NCBI RefSeq assembly: GCF_010550695.1
Contig: NZ_JAAGOB010000001.1
Coordinates: 186,001 to 250,000 of the forward strand
Direction: 5' to 3'
Length of the DNA stretch: 64,000 nt
From: Phytoactinopolyspora alkaliphila
Lineage (GTDB): Bacteria > Actinomycetota > Actinomycetes > Jiangellales > Jiangellaceae
Part shown: positions 27,366-37,790 of the stretch, piece after piece
How the letters are laid out: every line of letters starts with the position of its first letter
How positions within the stretch are numbered: the stretch's first letter is position 1
The notes under the pieces: model-generated
What the model was told of the DNA's origin: nothing
The model's input: the letters and a program-made list of their open reading frames with translations, nothing else
Database searches by the model: none
Made by a program: the position numbers and the translations under genes

Positions 27366-27371
27366 TACTGT
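27366..27371 (+). promoter_or_regulatory. Leaderless -10 box for lgt (TACTGT)
   Basis: TACTGT is followed by 6 nt and the GTG start of lgt; no ribosome-binding site is present. The box overlaps the end of the 27-nt gap after the DsbA-like gene. Confidence 0.5.
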
Positions 27372-27377
27372 CTCCGC

Positions 27378-28601
27378 GTGAGCGCCAACGTGCCTGCCGC
27401 CGTCTCGTCCCTTCTCCCGACGTCGTTTCCCAGCCCTGACGTGCTAGACGTGGGGGATTGGTACGACGACGGCGTCTGGCACCTCGGGCCGGTTCCCATC
27501 CGGGCCTACGCCCTGTGCATCGTCATCGGGATCATTTTCGCCATCTGGCTCGGCACCCGCCGGTGGGCGGCTCGGGGTGGAGCGCCGGAAGCGGTCAGCG
27601 ACGTCGCGATCTGGGCGGTGCCGTTCGGTATCGTCGGCGCCCGGATCTACCACGTCATCACGGACAACCAGCTGTACTTCGGTGAGGGCAGCAGGCCGTG
27701 GTATGAGGCGTTCTGGATCTGGGAAGGCGGCATCGGCATCTGGGGCGCCGTCGCCGGTGGCGCGCTCGGTGTGTGGATCGCCTGCCGGCGGCGGAACATC
27801 CCGTTCCTGGCGATGGCCGACGCGCTGGCACCGGGTGTGCTGATCGCGCAGGCGATCGGCCGCTGGGGAAACTGGTTCAACCAGGAGCTCTACGGCAAGC
27901 CCACCGACCTGCCCTGGGCGCTGGAGGTGGCACCGCGAAAGCGGCCGGCCGAGTACCTGGACGTCGAGACGTTCCATCCCACCTTCCTGTATGAGTCCTT
28001 GTGGGCGCTCGGAGTGGCCCTGCTGCTGATGTGGGCGGATCGCCGCTTCAAGCTCGGCCACGGCCGGGTGCTGGCCCTCTACGTCGCCGGATATACGCTC
28101 GGCCGGAGCCTGTTCGAGTACCTGCGCATCGACCCGGCCAACGAGATCCTCGGCCTGCGGGTCAACCAGTGGGTGTCGGGCCTGCTCTTCGTCGTCGCCA
28201 TCGGGTTCTTCGTCTGGTCGGCGCGGCGGCACCCAGGCCGGGAGACACCCGAAGAGGTGCGCGGCGACTACGCGCCCGCCGACGCTGACGCGCCCGCCGA
28301 CGCTGACGCGCCCGCCGAGGCTGACGCGCCCGCCGACGCTGACGCGCCCGCCGACGCTGACGCGCCCGCCGACGCCGACGAGGCCGGCACGGAGACGTCC
28401 CGGGACGCCGGAACGGACACCACCGTCGAGGCCGGCACGCCGACCGGCGCAGACGATCCGGCAAGCGCGGACACGACGGCAGACACCGGCGCATCCGCGG
28501 GAGCCGGCGCCGCGACGGAGAAACCGGGGGACGGCGACGCGCCCACGGACCCCGCGAAGGCCGCCGACACGCCCGGGAGCCCGACCTCCACGGATCGGTG
28601 A
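27378..28601 (+). CDS. lgt: Prolipoprotein diacylglyceryl transferase with repeat tail
   Basis: Transfers diacylglycerol from phosphatidylglycerol to the lipobox cysteine of prolipoproteins in the membrane. The core (about residues 1-290) has seven hydrophobic segments, the Lgt signature AQAIGRWGNWFNQELYG, an HPTFLYES motif and GRSLFEYLRID. The last 115 residues are not part of the enzyme: they are a low-complexity Ala/Asp/Pro/Thr tail that includes six tandem APADAD-type units encoded by an 18-bp repeat. Several lipoproteins in this window would be its substrates. Confidence 0.96.
   Translation: MSANVPAAVSSLLPTSFPSPDVLDVGDWYDDGVWHLGPVPIRAYALCIVIGIIFAIWLGTRRWAARGGAPEAVSDVAIWAVPFGIVGARIYHVITDNQLYFGEGSRPWYEAFWIWEGGIGIWGAVAGGALGVWIACRRRNIPFLAMADALAPGVLIAQAIGRWGNWFNQELYGKPTDLPWALEVAPRKRPAEYLDVETFHPTFLYESLWALGVALLLMWADRRFKLGHGRVLALYVAGYTLGRSLFEYLRIDPANEILGLRVNQWVSGLLFVVAIGFFVWSARRHPGRETPEEVRGDYAPADADAPADADAPAEADAPADADAPADADAPADADEAGTETSRDAGTDTTVEAGTPTGADDPASADTTADTGASAGAGAATEKPGDGDAPTDPAKAADTPGSPTSTDR
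28272..28379 (+). repeat. Six tandem 18-bp repeats inside lgt
   Basis: The unit GCGCCCGCCGACGCTGAC occurs six times in a row with two single-base changes, encoding APADAD hexapeptides in the C-terminal tail of Lgt. Near-identity of the units suggests recent expansion by slippage or recombination. Confidence 0.95.
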
Positions 28602-28634
28602 GCGACTGCCTGTCCACCTGGACGACCGCAGCCT

Positions 28635-28722
28635 AAATGATCATGTAAACCATGTTTCTTCGTGCTTCACCATGCCTGCAGGCCTGGTATCGCACGAAGA
28701 AACATGGTTTACATGATCATTT
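28635..28722. repeat. Long palindromic element, copy 2
   Basis: Left arm 28635-28665 pairs perfectly over 31 nt with the right end (28692-28722); three mismatched positions and a short paired segment then lead to a centre with CTGCAG. The core GATCATGTAAACCATG is identical to copy 1 at 8046-8139. It lies 34 nt after the lgt stop. The rest of the gap from here to gltB (28723-29066) has no gene I can support; it holds the GlnR-like box. Confidence 0.9.
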
Positions 28723-28978
28723 GGCACCGCCGAGGGGTGCTCACCGCCGCGCGAGGATGCCCCTCCAGGGGCATCGCACATGAGCACCACGACGGAATTC
28801 GGCGCGGCATATCGCCGTAACATTGGTTGATGCGGTAGAGTCGCGCCTGGCGCAGTGCCTGTAGATCCACGTTCTGTGGCTCAGGTAGGTCGCGCGCGGC
28901 ACTGGCGCCGTCGCAACCAGGATGTTGTTTTTGTCTAACTTTTGGTGAGACGGCACAACAATTCGCTGCTCTGATGAT

Positions 28979-28994
28979 GTAACCTCCACGAAAC
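28979..28994 (+). promoter_or_regulatory. GlnR-like box upstream of gltB
   Basis: GTAAC, six nt, then GAAAC, matching the actinobacterial GlnR half-site pair gTnAC-n6-GaAAc. It lies 72 nt before the gltB start, in the right place for nitrogen control of glutamate synthase. The second half of the full four-part site is weak. Confidence 0.5.
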
Positions 28995-29066
28995 TCGAAA
29001 TGCGAGCTCCAGGGCCAGCGCTGTCCCGATCCACCCGCCGCCACTTCGACGACGACGGGAGTGCCG

Positions 29067-32000
29067 ATGCGCCTCACGCCTGCCCCTCAGGGTTTGTACG
29101 ACCCCCGGTTCGAGCATGACGCCTGCGGTGTGGCCTTCGTGGCCACGCTCGACGGTGTGGCCAGCCACCAGATCGTCCGGCATGGGCTCACCGCCTTGGC
29201 CAATCTCGACCATAGGGGAGCATCGGGCTCCGAGCCCGATTCCGGCGATGGCGCGGGGATTCTGGTGCAGGTGCCCGACGCGTTCCTGCGGGACGTGGTC
29301 CCCTTCGAGCTGCCCGAGCAGGGCTCGTACGCCGTTGGTCTGGCCTTCCTGCCCGACGACGACGAACTCGCGCAGAAGACGGTCGACGCCATCGAGCGCA
29401 TGGCCGCCGAGGAAGAGCTTCAGGTCCTGGGCTGGCGTGCTGTGCCCACCACGACGTCGCTGGTGGGCGCCACCGCCAGGTCCACGATGCCGCGCTTCCG
29501 CCAGCTCTTCGTGGGCGGTGCCGAGGGCATGGACCTCGAGCGGCGCGCCTTCGCGCTGCGCAAGCGGGCCGAGCACGAGACCGACGCCTACTTCCCGAGC
29601 CTGTCGGCGCGCACCATCGTCTACAAGGGCATGCTGACCACCGGTCAGCTGGAGCCGTTCTTCCCGGATCTCTCCGACCACCGGTTCGCCTCCGCCCTCG
29701 CCGTGGTGCACTCCAGGTTCTCCACCAACACGTTCCCCAGCTGGCCGCTGGCGCACCCGTACCGCTACGTGGCGCACAACGGCGAGATCAATACCGTCCA
29801 GGGAAACCGGAACTGGATGCGCGCCCGCGAGTCGCTACTGTCCAGCAGCCTTATCCCCGGCGACCTGTCCCGGTTGTACCCGATCGTCGACCCCACCGGC
29901 AGCGACTCCGCGAGCTTCGACGAGGTCCTCGAACTGCTGCACCTCGGTGGGCGCAGCCTGCCGCACGCGGTGCGGATGATGATCCCGGAGGCCTGGGAGA
30001 ATCACGCCGGCCTGTCGGAGGAGCGCCGGGCGTTCTTCCAGTTCCACAGCGCCGTCATGGAGCCGTGGGACGGCCCGGCGTGTGTGGTGTTCACCGACGG
30101 CACGCAGGTCGGCGCCGTGCTCGACCGCAACGGCCTTCGTCCAGGCCGCTGGTGGGTCACCGACGACGGCCTCGTGGTTCTCGCCTCGGAGGCTGGCGTG
30201 CTCGACATCGAGCCGTCGAAGGTCGTGCGCAAGGGCCGTCTCGAACCCGGCCGGATGTTCCTGGCCGATCTGGCCGAGCACCGGCTGATCAACGACGACG
30301 AGGTCATGAACGAGCTCGCCACCGCGCACCCGTACAGCGAGTGGCTGCATGCCGGCCTGATCCATCTCAACGACCTGCCTGAGCGCGAGCACGTGGTGCA
30401 CACCCACGCCAGCGTCGCTCGTCGTCAGCAGACCTTCGGCTACACCGAGGAAGAGCTGCGCATCCTGCTGACGCCGATGGCGATGAAGGGTGCCGAGCCG
30501 ATCGGCTCGATGGGCACCGACACGCCCATCGCCACCCTGTCCGAGCGGCCGCGGATGCTGTTCGACTACTTTTCCCAGCTGTTCGCTCAGGTCACCAACC
30601 CGCCGCTGGACGCGATCCGCGAAGAGCTGGTCACGTCGCTCGCCAGCACCATCGGCCCGGAGAGCAATCTGCTGGAGCCGGGCCCGGCGGCCTGCCGTCA
30701 GCTCGTCGTCCCGTTCCCCGTGATCGACAACGACGACCTCGCCCGCATCATCCACATCAACCGGGACGGCAACCTGCCCGGGTATGCCACGCACGTGATC
30801 CGCGGCCTGTTCGATGTGGCTGCCGGAGCGTCCGGTCTGGCCCGCCGGCTCGACGAGATCTGCAACGAGGTGTCCAAGGCGATCGACGCGGGGGCGCGGA
30901 TCGTCGTTCTCTCCGACCGGCACTCGGACGCCACCCAGGCACCGATTCCGTCGTTGCTCCTCACCAGTGCCGTTCATCACCATCTCATCCGGGAGAAGAC
31001 GCGTACGTCTGTCGGGCTGGTCGTCGAGGCAGGCGACGTGCGCGAGGTTCACCACGTCGCGCTTCTCATCGGCTACGGCGCCGCCGCCATCAACCCGTAT
31101 CTGGCGATGGAGAGCGTCGAGGACCTCGCCCGGCGGGGAACGTTCCTGAGCGGTGTCGAGCCCGAGAAGGCCGTCGCCAATCTGATCAAGGCGCTCGGCA
31201 AGGGCGTGCTCAAGGTGATGAGCAAGATGGGGGTGTCGACCGTCGCGTCGTACACCGGCGCGCAGATCTATGAAGCGCTAGGGCTGTCGGCCGATGTTGT
31301 TGACAAGTACTTCACCGGGACCGCGTCCCGGCTGGGCGGCGTCGGCCTGGACGTCATCGCCGAGGAGGTTCGCCGCCGGCACGTGCGGGCCTACCCGCCG
31401 GGCGGCGTGGCCCCGGCGCACCGCACCCTCGATGTGGGCGGCGAATACCAGTGGCGGCGCGAGGGCGAGCATCACCTGTTCGACCCCGAGACCGTGTTCC
31501 GCCTGCAGCACTCCACCCGAGCCGGACGCTACGACGTCTTCAAGCAGTACACGAGCCGGGTTGACGAGCAGACCAAGCGGCTGATGACGCTGCGTGGGCT
31601 GTTCGCTTTCAAGGAAGGCGCACGGCCGCCGGTGCCGATCGAGGAAGTCGAGCCGGTCGAGTCGATCGTGCGGCGGTTCAACACGGGCGCGATGTCCTAC
31701 GGCTCCATCAGCAAGGAGTCGCACGAGACGCTGGCCATCGCCATGAACCGGCTGGGCGCCCGGTCCAACACCGGTGAGGGCGGCGAGGACACTGACCGGC
31801 TCTACGACCCGGAGCGGCGTAGCGCGGTCAAGCAGGTCGCCAGTGGGCGCTTCGGCGTCACCTCGGAGTACCTGACCAACGCCGACGACATCCAGATCAA
31901 GATGGCGCAGGGCGCGAAGCCCGGCGAGGGCGGTCAGCTTCCCGGAAACAAGGTGTACCCGTGGGTGGCCAAGACCCGGCACTCCACGCCGGGCGTGGGG

Positions 32001-33572
32001 CTGATCTCTCCGCCGCCGCACCATGACATCTACTCCATCGAGGATCTCGCGCAGCTGATCCACGACCTGAAGAACTCCAACCCGGCGGCACGTATCCACG
32101 TGAAGCTGGTGGCCGAGGTGGGTGTCGGTACGGTCGCAGCGGGTGTGTCGAAGGCGCACGCCGACGTGGTGCTCATTTCGGGACACGACGGCGGTACGGG
32201 CGCCTCGCCGCTGACCAGCCTCAAGCACGCGGGCGGCCCATGGGAGCTCGGGCTGGCCGAGACACAGCAGACGTTGCTGCTCAACGGCCTCCGGGACCGG
32301 ATCGTGGTGCAGACCGACGGCCAGCTCAAGACCGGTCGTGACGTCGTCATCGCCGCGCTGCTCGGAGCGGAGGAGTATGGCTTCGCCACCGCTCCGCTGG
32401 TGGTGTCCGGCTGCGTCATGATGCGGGTCTGTCATCTGGACACCTGCCCCGTGGGAATCGCGACCCAGAACCCGGAGCTGCGCAAGCGCTACACCGGCAA
32501 GGCGGAGTTCGTCGTCACCTTCTTCGAGTACATCGCCGAGGAGGTCCGCGAGTACCTCGCACAGCTGGGCTTCCGCAGCCTGGACGAGGCCATCGGCCAC
32601 GCCGAAGTGCTCGACACCACCGAGGCTGTGGACCACTGGAAGGCCACGGGACTGGACTTGTCTCCGCTGCTGCACGTGCCGGAGCTGCCCGAGGGTGCTG
32701 CCCGGCGTCAGGTAGTGGGGCAGGATCACGGCCTGGAGAAGGCGCTGGACAATCAGCTCATCGTGCTCGCCACCGACGCTTTGGAGCACGGCGAGCCAGT
32801 ACGGGCACAGGTCGCGGTGCGCAACGTGAACCGGACCGTCGGCACGATGCTTGGTCACGAGGTGACGAAGAAGTACGGCACCGACGGGCTGCCGGACGGA
32901 ACCATCGACATCACCCTGGTCGGCTCGGCCGGACAGTCGTTCGGCGCATTCGTTCCCCGCGGCGTCACGCTGCGCCTGGAGGGCGATGCCAACGATTACC
33001 TCGGCAAGGGCTTGTCGGGAGGCCGGATCATCCTCCGGCCGGACCGGTCGGCGAACCTCGTCGCAGAAGACAACGTCATCACCGGCAACGTGACAGCGTA
33101 CGGCGCCACCAGCGGCGAGCTGTTCATCCGCGGCGTGGCCGGCGAACGCTTCTGCGTGCGCAACTCCGGCGTGACGGCCGTCGTCGAGGGTGTCGGTGAC
33201 CACGCCTGCGAGTACATGACCGGCGGTGTGGCGGTGATTCTCGGCAAGACCGGACGCAACGTCGCCGCTGGCATGTCGGGCGGCACGGCGTACGTGCTGG
33301 ACCTCGACCCAGCACTGGCCAACAGCGAGATGGTGGAACTCGAGGAGCCGTCCGGCGAGGCGGTGGAGATGCTGCGCGGGCTGATCACCCGCCACCGCGA
33401 GGAGACCGGTTCGACGGTGGCGGAGCGGCTGCTGGCGGACTGGGAGACGACCGTGACGCGGTTCACCACGGTGATGCCGCGTGACTTCAAGCGAGTGCTC
33501 GCCGCCAAGGCCGCCGCCGAGCGCGATGGACGAGATGTAGACGTAGCTGTGATGGAGGTGGCCGGTGGCTGA
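29067..33572 (+). CDS. gltB: Glutamate synthase (NADPH), large subunit
   Basis: Makes two glutamates from glutamine and 2-oxoglutarate. At 1501 residues it has full length: class II amidotransferase domain (the catalytic Cys20 in HDACGVAF becomes the N-terminus after removal of a short propeptide), central domain, FMN/synthase domain, the 3Fe-4S cysteines in [15 protein letters not shown] from residue 1116, and the C-terminal beta-helix with repeated glycine-rich turns. ATG 29067 has GGGAG 5 nt upstream; GTG 29061 would add two residues. gltD overlaps its end by 8 nt. A GlnR-like box suggests nitrogen control. Confidence 0.98.
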   Translation: MRLTPAPQGLYDPRFEHDACGVAFVATLDGVASHQIVRHGLTALANLDHRGASGSEPDSGDGAGILVQVPDAFLRDVVPFELPEQGSYAVGLAFLPDDDELAQKTVDAIERMAAEEELQVLGWRAVPTTTSLVGATARSTMPRFRQLFVGGAEGMDLERRAFALRKRAEHETDAYFPSLSARTIVYKGMLTTGQLEPFFPDLSDHRFASALAVVHSRFSTNTFPSWPLAHPYRYVAHNGEINTVQGNRNWMRARESLLSSSLIPGDLSRLYPIVDPTGSDSASFDEVLELLHLGGRSLPHAVRMMIPEAWENHAGLSEERRAFFQFHSAVMEPWDGPACVVFTDGTQVGAVLDRNGLRPGRWWVTDDGLVVLASEAGVLDIEPSKVVRKGRLEPGRMFLADLAEHRLINDDEVMNELATAHPYSEWLHAGLIHLNDLPEREHVVHTHASVARRQQTFGYTEEELRILLTPMAMKGAEPIGSMGTDTPIATLSERPRMLFDYFSQLFAQVTNPPLDAIREELVTSLASTIGPESNLLEPGPAACRQLVVPFPVIDNDDLARIIHINRDGNLPGYATHVIRGLFDVAAGASGLARRLDEICNEVSKAIDAGARIVVLSDRHSDATQAPIPSLLLTSAVHHHLIREKTRTSVGLVVEAGDVREVHHVALLIGYGAAAINPYLAMESVEDLARRGTFLSGVEPEKAVANLIKALGKGVLKVMSKMGVSTVASYTGAQIYEALGLSADVVDKYFTGTASRLGGVGLDVIAEEVRRRHVRAYPPGGVAPAHRTLDVGGEYQWRREGEHHLFDPETVFRLQHSTRAGRYDVFKQYTSRVDEQTKRLMTLRGLFAFKEGARPPVPIEEVEPVESIVRRFNTGAMSYGSISKESHETLAIAMNRLGARSNTGEGGEDTDRLYDPERRSAVKQVASGRFGVTSEYLTNADDIQIKMAQGAKPGEGGQLPGNKVYPWVAKTRHSTPGVGLISPPPHHDIYSIEDLAQLIHDLKNSNPAARIHVKLVAEVGVGTVAAGVSKAHADVVLISGHDGGTGASPLTSLKHAGGPWELGLAETQQTLLLNGLRDRIVVQTDGQLKTGRDVVIAALLGAEEYGFATAPLVVSGCVMMRVCHLDTCPVGIATQNPELRKRYTGKAEFVVTFFEYIAEEVREYLAQLGFRSLDEAIGHAEVLDTTEAVDHWKATGLDLSPLLHVPELPEGAARRQVVGQDHGLEKALDNQLIVLATDALEHGEPVRAQVAVRNVNRTVGTMLGHEVTKKYGTDGLPDGTIDITLVGSAGQSFGAFVPRGVTLRLEGDANDYLGKGLSGGRIILRPDRSANLVAEDNVITGNVTAYGATSGELFIRGVAGERFCVRNSGVTAVVEGVGDHACEYMTGGVAVILGKTGRNVAAGMSGGTAYVLDLDPALANSEMVELEEPSGEAVEMLRGLITRHREETGSTVAERLLADWETTVTRFTTVMPRDFKRVLAAKAAAERDGRDVDVAVMEVAGG

Positions 33573-35037
33573 TCCACGTGGATTCCTGACGACTGGGCGG
33601 CAGGGCGCCACCCCGCGACCGGTGCCCGAGCGGGTCAAGGACTGGGACGAGGTCTACCCGAAGCCCGGAATCGGCAAGACGTTGCTGCCGATCATCACCA
33701 AGCAGGCCGGGCGCTGCATGGACTGCGGCATCCCGTTCTGCCACCAGGGCTGCCCGCTGGGGAACCTGATCCCGGAATGGAACGACCTTGTCTGGCGGGA
33801 CGACTGGCACGAGGCGGCCGAGCGGCTGCACGCGACCAACAATTTCCCGGAGTTCACCGGGCGGCTGTGCCCGGCGCCATGCGAGGCGGCGTGCGTTGTC
33901 GCTATCGCCGACGACGCCGTGACCATTAAGAATGTCGAGGTCGCCATCATCGACCGGGCGTTCGAGGAAGGCTGGGTGGCTCCGCAGCCTCCGGAGCGGC
34001 TGACCGACCGCACCATCGCGGTGATCGGATCCGGCCCGGCAGGCCTCGCGGTGGCACAGCAGCTGACCCGCGCCGGCCACACGGTGGCGGTGTACGAGCG
34101 GGCGGATCGCATCGGTGGTCTGCTGCGCTACGGCATTCCCGAGTTCAAGATGGAGAAGCGCCACCTGGACCGTCGCCTGGAACAGATGCGCGCCGAGGGC
34201 ACCATCTTCCGTGCCGGCGTCGAGGTGGGGGAGACCCTGACCGGCCAGGAGCTCAAGGCCCGGTACGACGCCGTCGTGCTCGCCGTAGGCGCCACGGAGG
34301 CTCGTGACCTCCCGATTCCGGGCCGGGAGCTGGACGGGATCCACCAGGCGATGGATTACCTGCCGCAGGCCAACCGGGTGGCGCTCGGCGAGTCCGTGCC
34401 GGAGCAGATCACCGCCGAAGGCAAGCACGTGGTCATTATCGGTGGTGGCGACACGGGCGCCGACTGTCTCGGCACAGCGCACCGGCAGGGCGCCGCGTCC
34501 GTCACGCAGCTGGAGATCATGCCGGAACCACCGGACACCCGGCACGAGTCCACCCCGTGGCCCACCTGGCCGCTGATGCTGCGTACGTCGAGCGCCCACG
34601 AGGAAGGTGGCGAGCGGGTCTACTCGGTCTCCACCACGGAATTCGTCGGGGACGACGCGGGCAACGTGCGCGCATTGCGGCTTGTCGAAGTGCAGCGGGC
34701 GGTTACCGGCGGGTTCGAGCCGGTGGAGGGCACCGAGCGCGATTTGCCGGCTGACCTCGTGCTGTTCGCGATGGGCTTCGTCGGGCCGGAGCGCTCGCCG
34801 CTGCTCGAGCAGCTGGCCGTTGAACTGGACGGGCGCGGCAACATCGTACGGGACAGCGCCTACGAGACCAGCGTTCCCGGGGTCTTCGTGGCCGGCGACG
34901 CGGGCCGTGGCCAGTCGCTCATCGTCTGGGCGATCGCGGAAGGCAGGGCGTGCGCGTCGGCCGTGGACCACTGGCTGACCGGAGCTGACCGGCTCCCGGC
35001 TCCAGTGGCGCCGACCGACCGCCCGCTCGTCGTGTGA
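33565..35037 (+). CDS. gltD: Glutamate synthase, small subunit
   Basis: The NADPH-oxidising partner of GltB, 490 residues. The N-terminus holds the cysteine clusters [16 protein letters not shown] and CPAPCEAAC that bind 4Fe-4S centres; an FAD fold begins at [16 protein letters not shown] and the NADPH fold at [13 protein letters not shown]; a final FAD contact is [20 protein letters not shown] 33565 lies inside the end of gltB. A 308-bp gap with inverted repeats follows before pyk. Confidence 0.98.
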   Translation: MADPRGFLTTGRQGATPRPVPERVKDWDEVYPKPGIGKTLLPIITKQAGRCMDCGIPFCHQGCPLGNLIPEWNDLVWRDDWHEAAERLHATNNFPEFTGRLCPAPCEAACVVAIADDAVTIKNVEVAIIDRAFEEGWVAPQPPERLTDRTIAVIGSGPAGLAVAQQLTRAGHTVAVYERADRIGGLLRYGIPEFKMEKRHLDRRLEQMRAEGTIFRAGVEVGETLTGQELKARYDAVVLAVGATEARDLPIPGRELDGIHQAMDYLPQANRVALGESVPEQITAEGKHVVIIGGGDTGADCLGTAHRQGAASVTQLEIMPEPPDTRHESTPWPTWPLMLRTSSAHEEGGERVYSVSTTEFVGDDAGNVRALRLVEVQRAVTGGFEPVEGTERDLPADLVLFAMGFVGPERSPLLEQLAVELDGRGNIVRDSAYETSVPGVFVAGDAGRGQSLIVWAIAEGRACASAVDHWLTGADRLPAPVAPTDRPLVV

Positions 35038-35054
35038 CCCCCACCCCTGTTGGT

Positions 35055-35278
35055 CACCTGATCGTCGAAATGTCGGCTGATCCACGTCGACGGGAAGATC
35101 AGGTGACGAACAGCGCGGGGGAGCTGGTGTGCCTCCAAAGTTGTGTCACCTGATCATCTCCACGATGTGGACAGCTGTGGATCAGATGGCACATCAACGC
35201 AGTACAACGCTGATCTGTCAGCTGATCGTTAGCGCTCTCGCCGCGCACGCGATCAGATGACATTTCGACGATCAGGTG
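35055..35278. repeat. MITE-like inverted-repeat block between gltD and pyk
   Basis: The ends CACCTGATCGTCGAAATGTC (35055-35074) and its perfect complement (35259-35278) bound a 224-bp non-coding block; pairing continues inward with CTGATC/GATCAG after a 2-nt mismatch. Inside, GATCAGGTGAC-like motifs recur in both orientations at 35097, 35145, 35180 and 35251. No ORF is convincing, so it looks like a small non-autonomous element or a cluster of binding sites. The whole gap 35038-35345 otherwise holds only the pyk promoter. Confidence 0.6.
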
Positions 35279-35331
35279 GTGAATAGCGGGTGCGAGTGGG
35301 CTTCCACTCGCCGGAACGAGTGGATTGGGTC

Positions 35332-35337
35332 TAGAGT
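35332..35337 (+). promoter_or_regulatory. Leaderless -10 box for pyk (TAGAGT)
   Basis: TAGAGT, then 8 nt, then GTG 35346. No Shine-Dalgarno sequence is seen. Confidence 0.4.
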
Positions 35338-35345
35338 TGATAGAC

Positions 35346-36785
35346 GTGCGTAAAGCGAAGATAGTCTGCACCCTCGGTCCGGCGACCGATTCCCCTGAGC
35401 GACTGCAGGAACTGGTCGAGGCAGGCATGGACGTGGCCCGCTTCAACCTCAGCCACGGCAGCCATCTCGAGCACGAGGAACGGTACGCCCGGGTCCGCAA
35501 GGCTGCAGCCGAGCTGGGCCGCAATGTCGGCGTGCTTGTCGACCTGCAAGGCCCCAAGATCCGTCTGGGTACGTTCGAGCAGGGCTCTGTCGTCCTCGAG
35601 CCCGGTGCGACGTTCACCATCACCACTGATGACATCTCCGGCGACGTGGAGCGTAGCTCCACCACCTACACCGGGCTGCCGGGCGACGTGAAGCGCGGCG
35701 ACCAGGTACTCGTCGACGACGGCCGCCTCGCCCTCGAGGTCGAGGACGTGCAGGGCAGCGACGTCGTCACCCGGGTCGTCCTGGGTGGCCGGGTCTCCAA
35801 CAACAAGGGACTGAACCTCCCGGGCACGGCGGTGAGCGTTCCGGCTATGTCCGAGAAGGACATCGAGGACCTTCGCTGGGGCCTGCGCACCGGCGCCGAC
35901 ATGATTGCGTTGTCGTTCGTGCGCTCCGCGGCCGATATCGAGCCCGTTCACCAGATCATGCAGGAGGAGGGCATCCGCCTGCCGGTCATCGCCAAGGTGG
36001 AGAAGCCGCAGGCGGTGGAGAATCTGGAGGAGATCGTCGATGCGTTCGACGGCGTCATGGTCGCCCGCGGTGACCTCGGGGTCGAGTTGCCGCTGTGGGA
36101 CGTGCCGCTGGTTCAGAAGCAGGCCGTGTCGTTGTGTCGTCGTCGGGCCAAGCCGGTGATCGTCGCCACGCAGATGCTCGACTCGATGATCGGGAATCCG
36201 CGACCGACGCGGGCGGAGACCTCCGATGTCGCCAACGCGGTGCTCGACGGCGCGGACGCGGTGATGCTGTCCGGCGAGACCAGCGTCGGGAGCTACCCGA
36301 TCGAGACGGTCGCCACCATGAGCAAGATCGTGGAGACGGTGGAGGCGCATGGCCTGGACCGCATTCCGCCGCTCGGCACCAAGCCTCGCACCAAGGGTGG
36401 CGTGATCACCAAGGCCGCGGTTGAGGCCGCGGAGCTGCTCGATGCCAAGTACATCGTGGCGTTCACGCAGAGTGGCGACTCGGCTCGCCGCATGTCGCGG
36501 ATACGGACCTCCATCCCCTTGCTGGCGTTCAGCCCGCTGGAGACGACCCGCCATCAGCTGGCGCTGTCGTGGGGGATCGAAGCCTTCCCGGCTGACCATG
36601 TGGAGCACACCGACGAGATGGTCAAGCAGGTAGACCGGGTTCTGCTGGAGCAAGGACGATGCGAGCGGGGTGACCTGGTGGTCATCGTGGCCGGCTCCCC
36701 TCCAGGCATTCCCGGTTCCACCAACGCCATGCGCGTGCACCGTATCGGCGATGCCGTCGGCAACGTCGCACCCGCCTACAACTGA
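35346..36785 (+). CDS. pyk: Pyruvate kinase
   Basis: Final step of glycolysis: PEP + ADP to pyruvate + ATP. The 479 residues begin RKAKIVCTLGPATDSPERL and show ARFNLSHGSH, VDLQGPKIRLG, SEKDIEDLRWG, IAKVEKPQAVENL (catalytic Lys, metal Glu), VARGDLGVELP, ATQMLDSMI and RAETSDVANAVLDG with SGETSVG. A B domain lies at about residues 75-155. GTG 35346 fits the family N-terminus; a TTG at 35325 would add seven residues. Allosteric control cannot be read from the sequence. A stem-loop follows the stop. Confidence 0.97.
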   Translation: MRKAKIVCTLGPATDSPERLQELVEAGMDVARFNLSHGSHLEHEERYARVRKAAAELGRNVGVLVDLQGPKIRLGTFEQGSVVLEPGATFTITTDDISGDVERSSTTYTGLPGDVKRGDQVLVDDGRLALEVEDVQGSDVVTRVVLGGRVSNNKGLNLPGTAVSVPAMSEKDIEDLRWGLRTGADMIALSFVRSAADIEPVHQIMQEEGIRLPVIAKVEKPQAVENLEEIVDAFDGVMVARGDLGVELPLWDVPLVQKQAVSLCRRRAKPVIVATQMLDSMIGNPRPTRAETSDVANAVLDGADAVMLSGETSVGSYPIETVATMSKIVETVEAHGLDRIPPLGTKPRTKGGVITKAAVEAAELLDAKYIVAFTQSGDSARRMSRIRTSIPLLAFSPLETTRHQLALSWGIEAFPADHVEHTDEMVKQVDRVLLEQGRCERGDLVVIVAGSPPGIPGSTNAMRVHRIGDAVGNVAPAYN

Positions 36786-36802
36786 GTCACCTACCGCGTC
36801 TG

Positions 36803-36837
36803 GAATGCCCGGCCCGCCATGTGCTGGCCGGGCATTC
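36803..36837. terminator. Stem-loop after pyk
   Basis: Perfect 12-nt arms GAATGCCCGGCC and GGCCGGGCATTC around an 11-nt loop, starting 17 nt after the pyk stop. There is no U-run. It is the likely end of the pyk transcript. Confidence 0.7.
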
Positions 36838-36965
36838 GCGACTTCACGCTCGCCGCATGCGGTGATAGCCACTTCGCCTCCAGGAGCGCAAGAGAGCGCG
36901 GAACACGAGGACTTCGGCTACGCACCAGGGCCACCCTGTGCTCCGGCGGCGCAAGCATGTCGTGA

Positions 36966-37790
36966 TGTCCGCGCGCCCCCTCGACGCAGAACTGGGTCCG
37001 CCTGGGCCAGTACGACTTCCATGCTGATGGCACGGTCGACGAGCGACATTGGCATTGGAGTCAGCGGGTCCGGGTCACGCGCACATACACCGGATTCACG
37101 GCTCAGGGATGTCCCACTCGGTCCTGCAGCATCCAGACCGCCGGCGGCTACCAGTCGACCGGAGCGTCCAAGACGCTCACCGGCACCTACACCGTGACGG
37201 GCAATACGGTCCGGGTGACGTGGAGCGGAGACGGCGGCTGGGAGGAGTGGACGATAGCCTCGGCCGCCGACGGCGCGCTGGCCACCCTGGAATTCTCCGG
37301 TTCGAGCTTCGGCGCCACGCACGGATACGGCTACGGCAGCAACGCGGCGTGGAGCGCCCGAATGCCCATGTCCACCATCGCCGCGGCCGACCATTGGCAG
37401 TTCGAGCACTCCTACCGCCTGTGGAAGACCACGGCCACCAACCAGCCCCCGTTTATCGACAGCGGCGACGGCTCGCCGTTCTGGGTGCGGGACTGGTCGG
37501 TATGCAGCGGCGGCAGCTGTCTCGGTGCCCGCACCACGGGCGGGGGAGGCCCGGGAACGGACTACTACGTCTCGCCGGCCCGTAGCCCGATCGGGCATCG
37601 CCGGGACACGATGTGGAGCTGGCGGCTGGCGAACGCTGACGGCCGGGCGAGTACTGCTACACCGGGCACTCGCACGTCAAGCCCATGCTGCAGATCGTCG
37701 ACGACAATGGCGGCTTCCATGGGTGGGTGGGCGTCGAGGCGTCGTTGAACGAGACCGTGCCAGCCCAAGGCGCCTACGCGGACGACATCG
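36966..37790 (+). pseudogene. Remnant of a secreted-type hypothetical protein (frameshifted)
   Basis: A readable protein begins after an in-frame TGA at 36963 with CPRAPSTQNWVRLGQYDF and continues through Trp/Gly/Tyr-rich sequence such as YGYGSNAAWSARMP and FWVRDWSVCSGGSC. At about 37645-37647 the frame breaks: the sensible continuation GEYCYTGHSHVKPMLQIVDD lies one frame over, as if one G had been lost from a run. It goes on to GWVGVEASLNETVPAQGAYADDIG. The start is missing; upstream codons hint at a signal peptide but are interrupted. I do not recognise the family. The break could also be a sequencing error. Confidence 0.6.

Noticed and set aside
31278-33638. 786-codon open frame on the minus strand across gltB
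   Set aside because: It is antisense to a clear glutamate synthase and reads as Arg/Gly/His-rich composition noise typical of GC-rich DNA.
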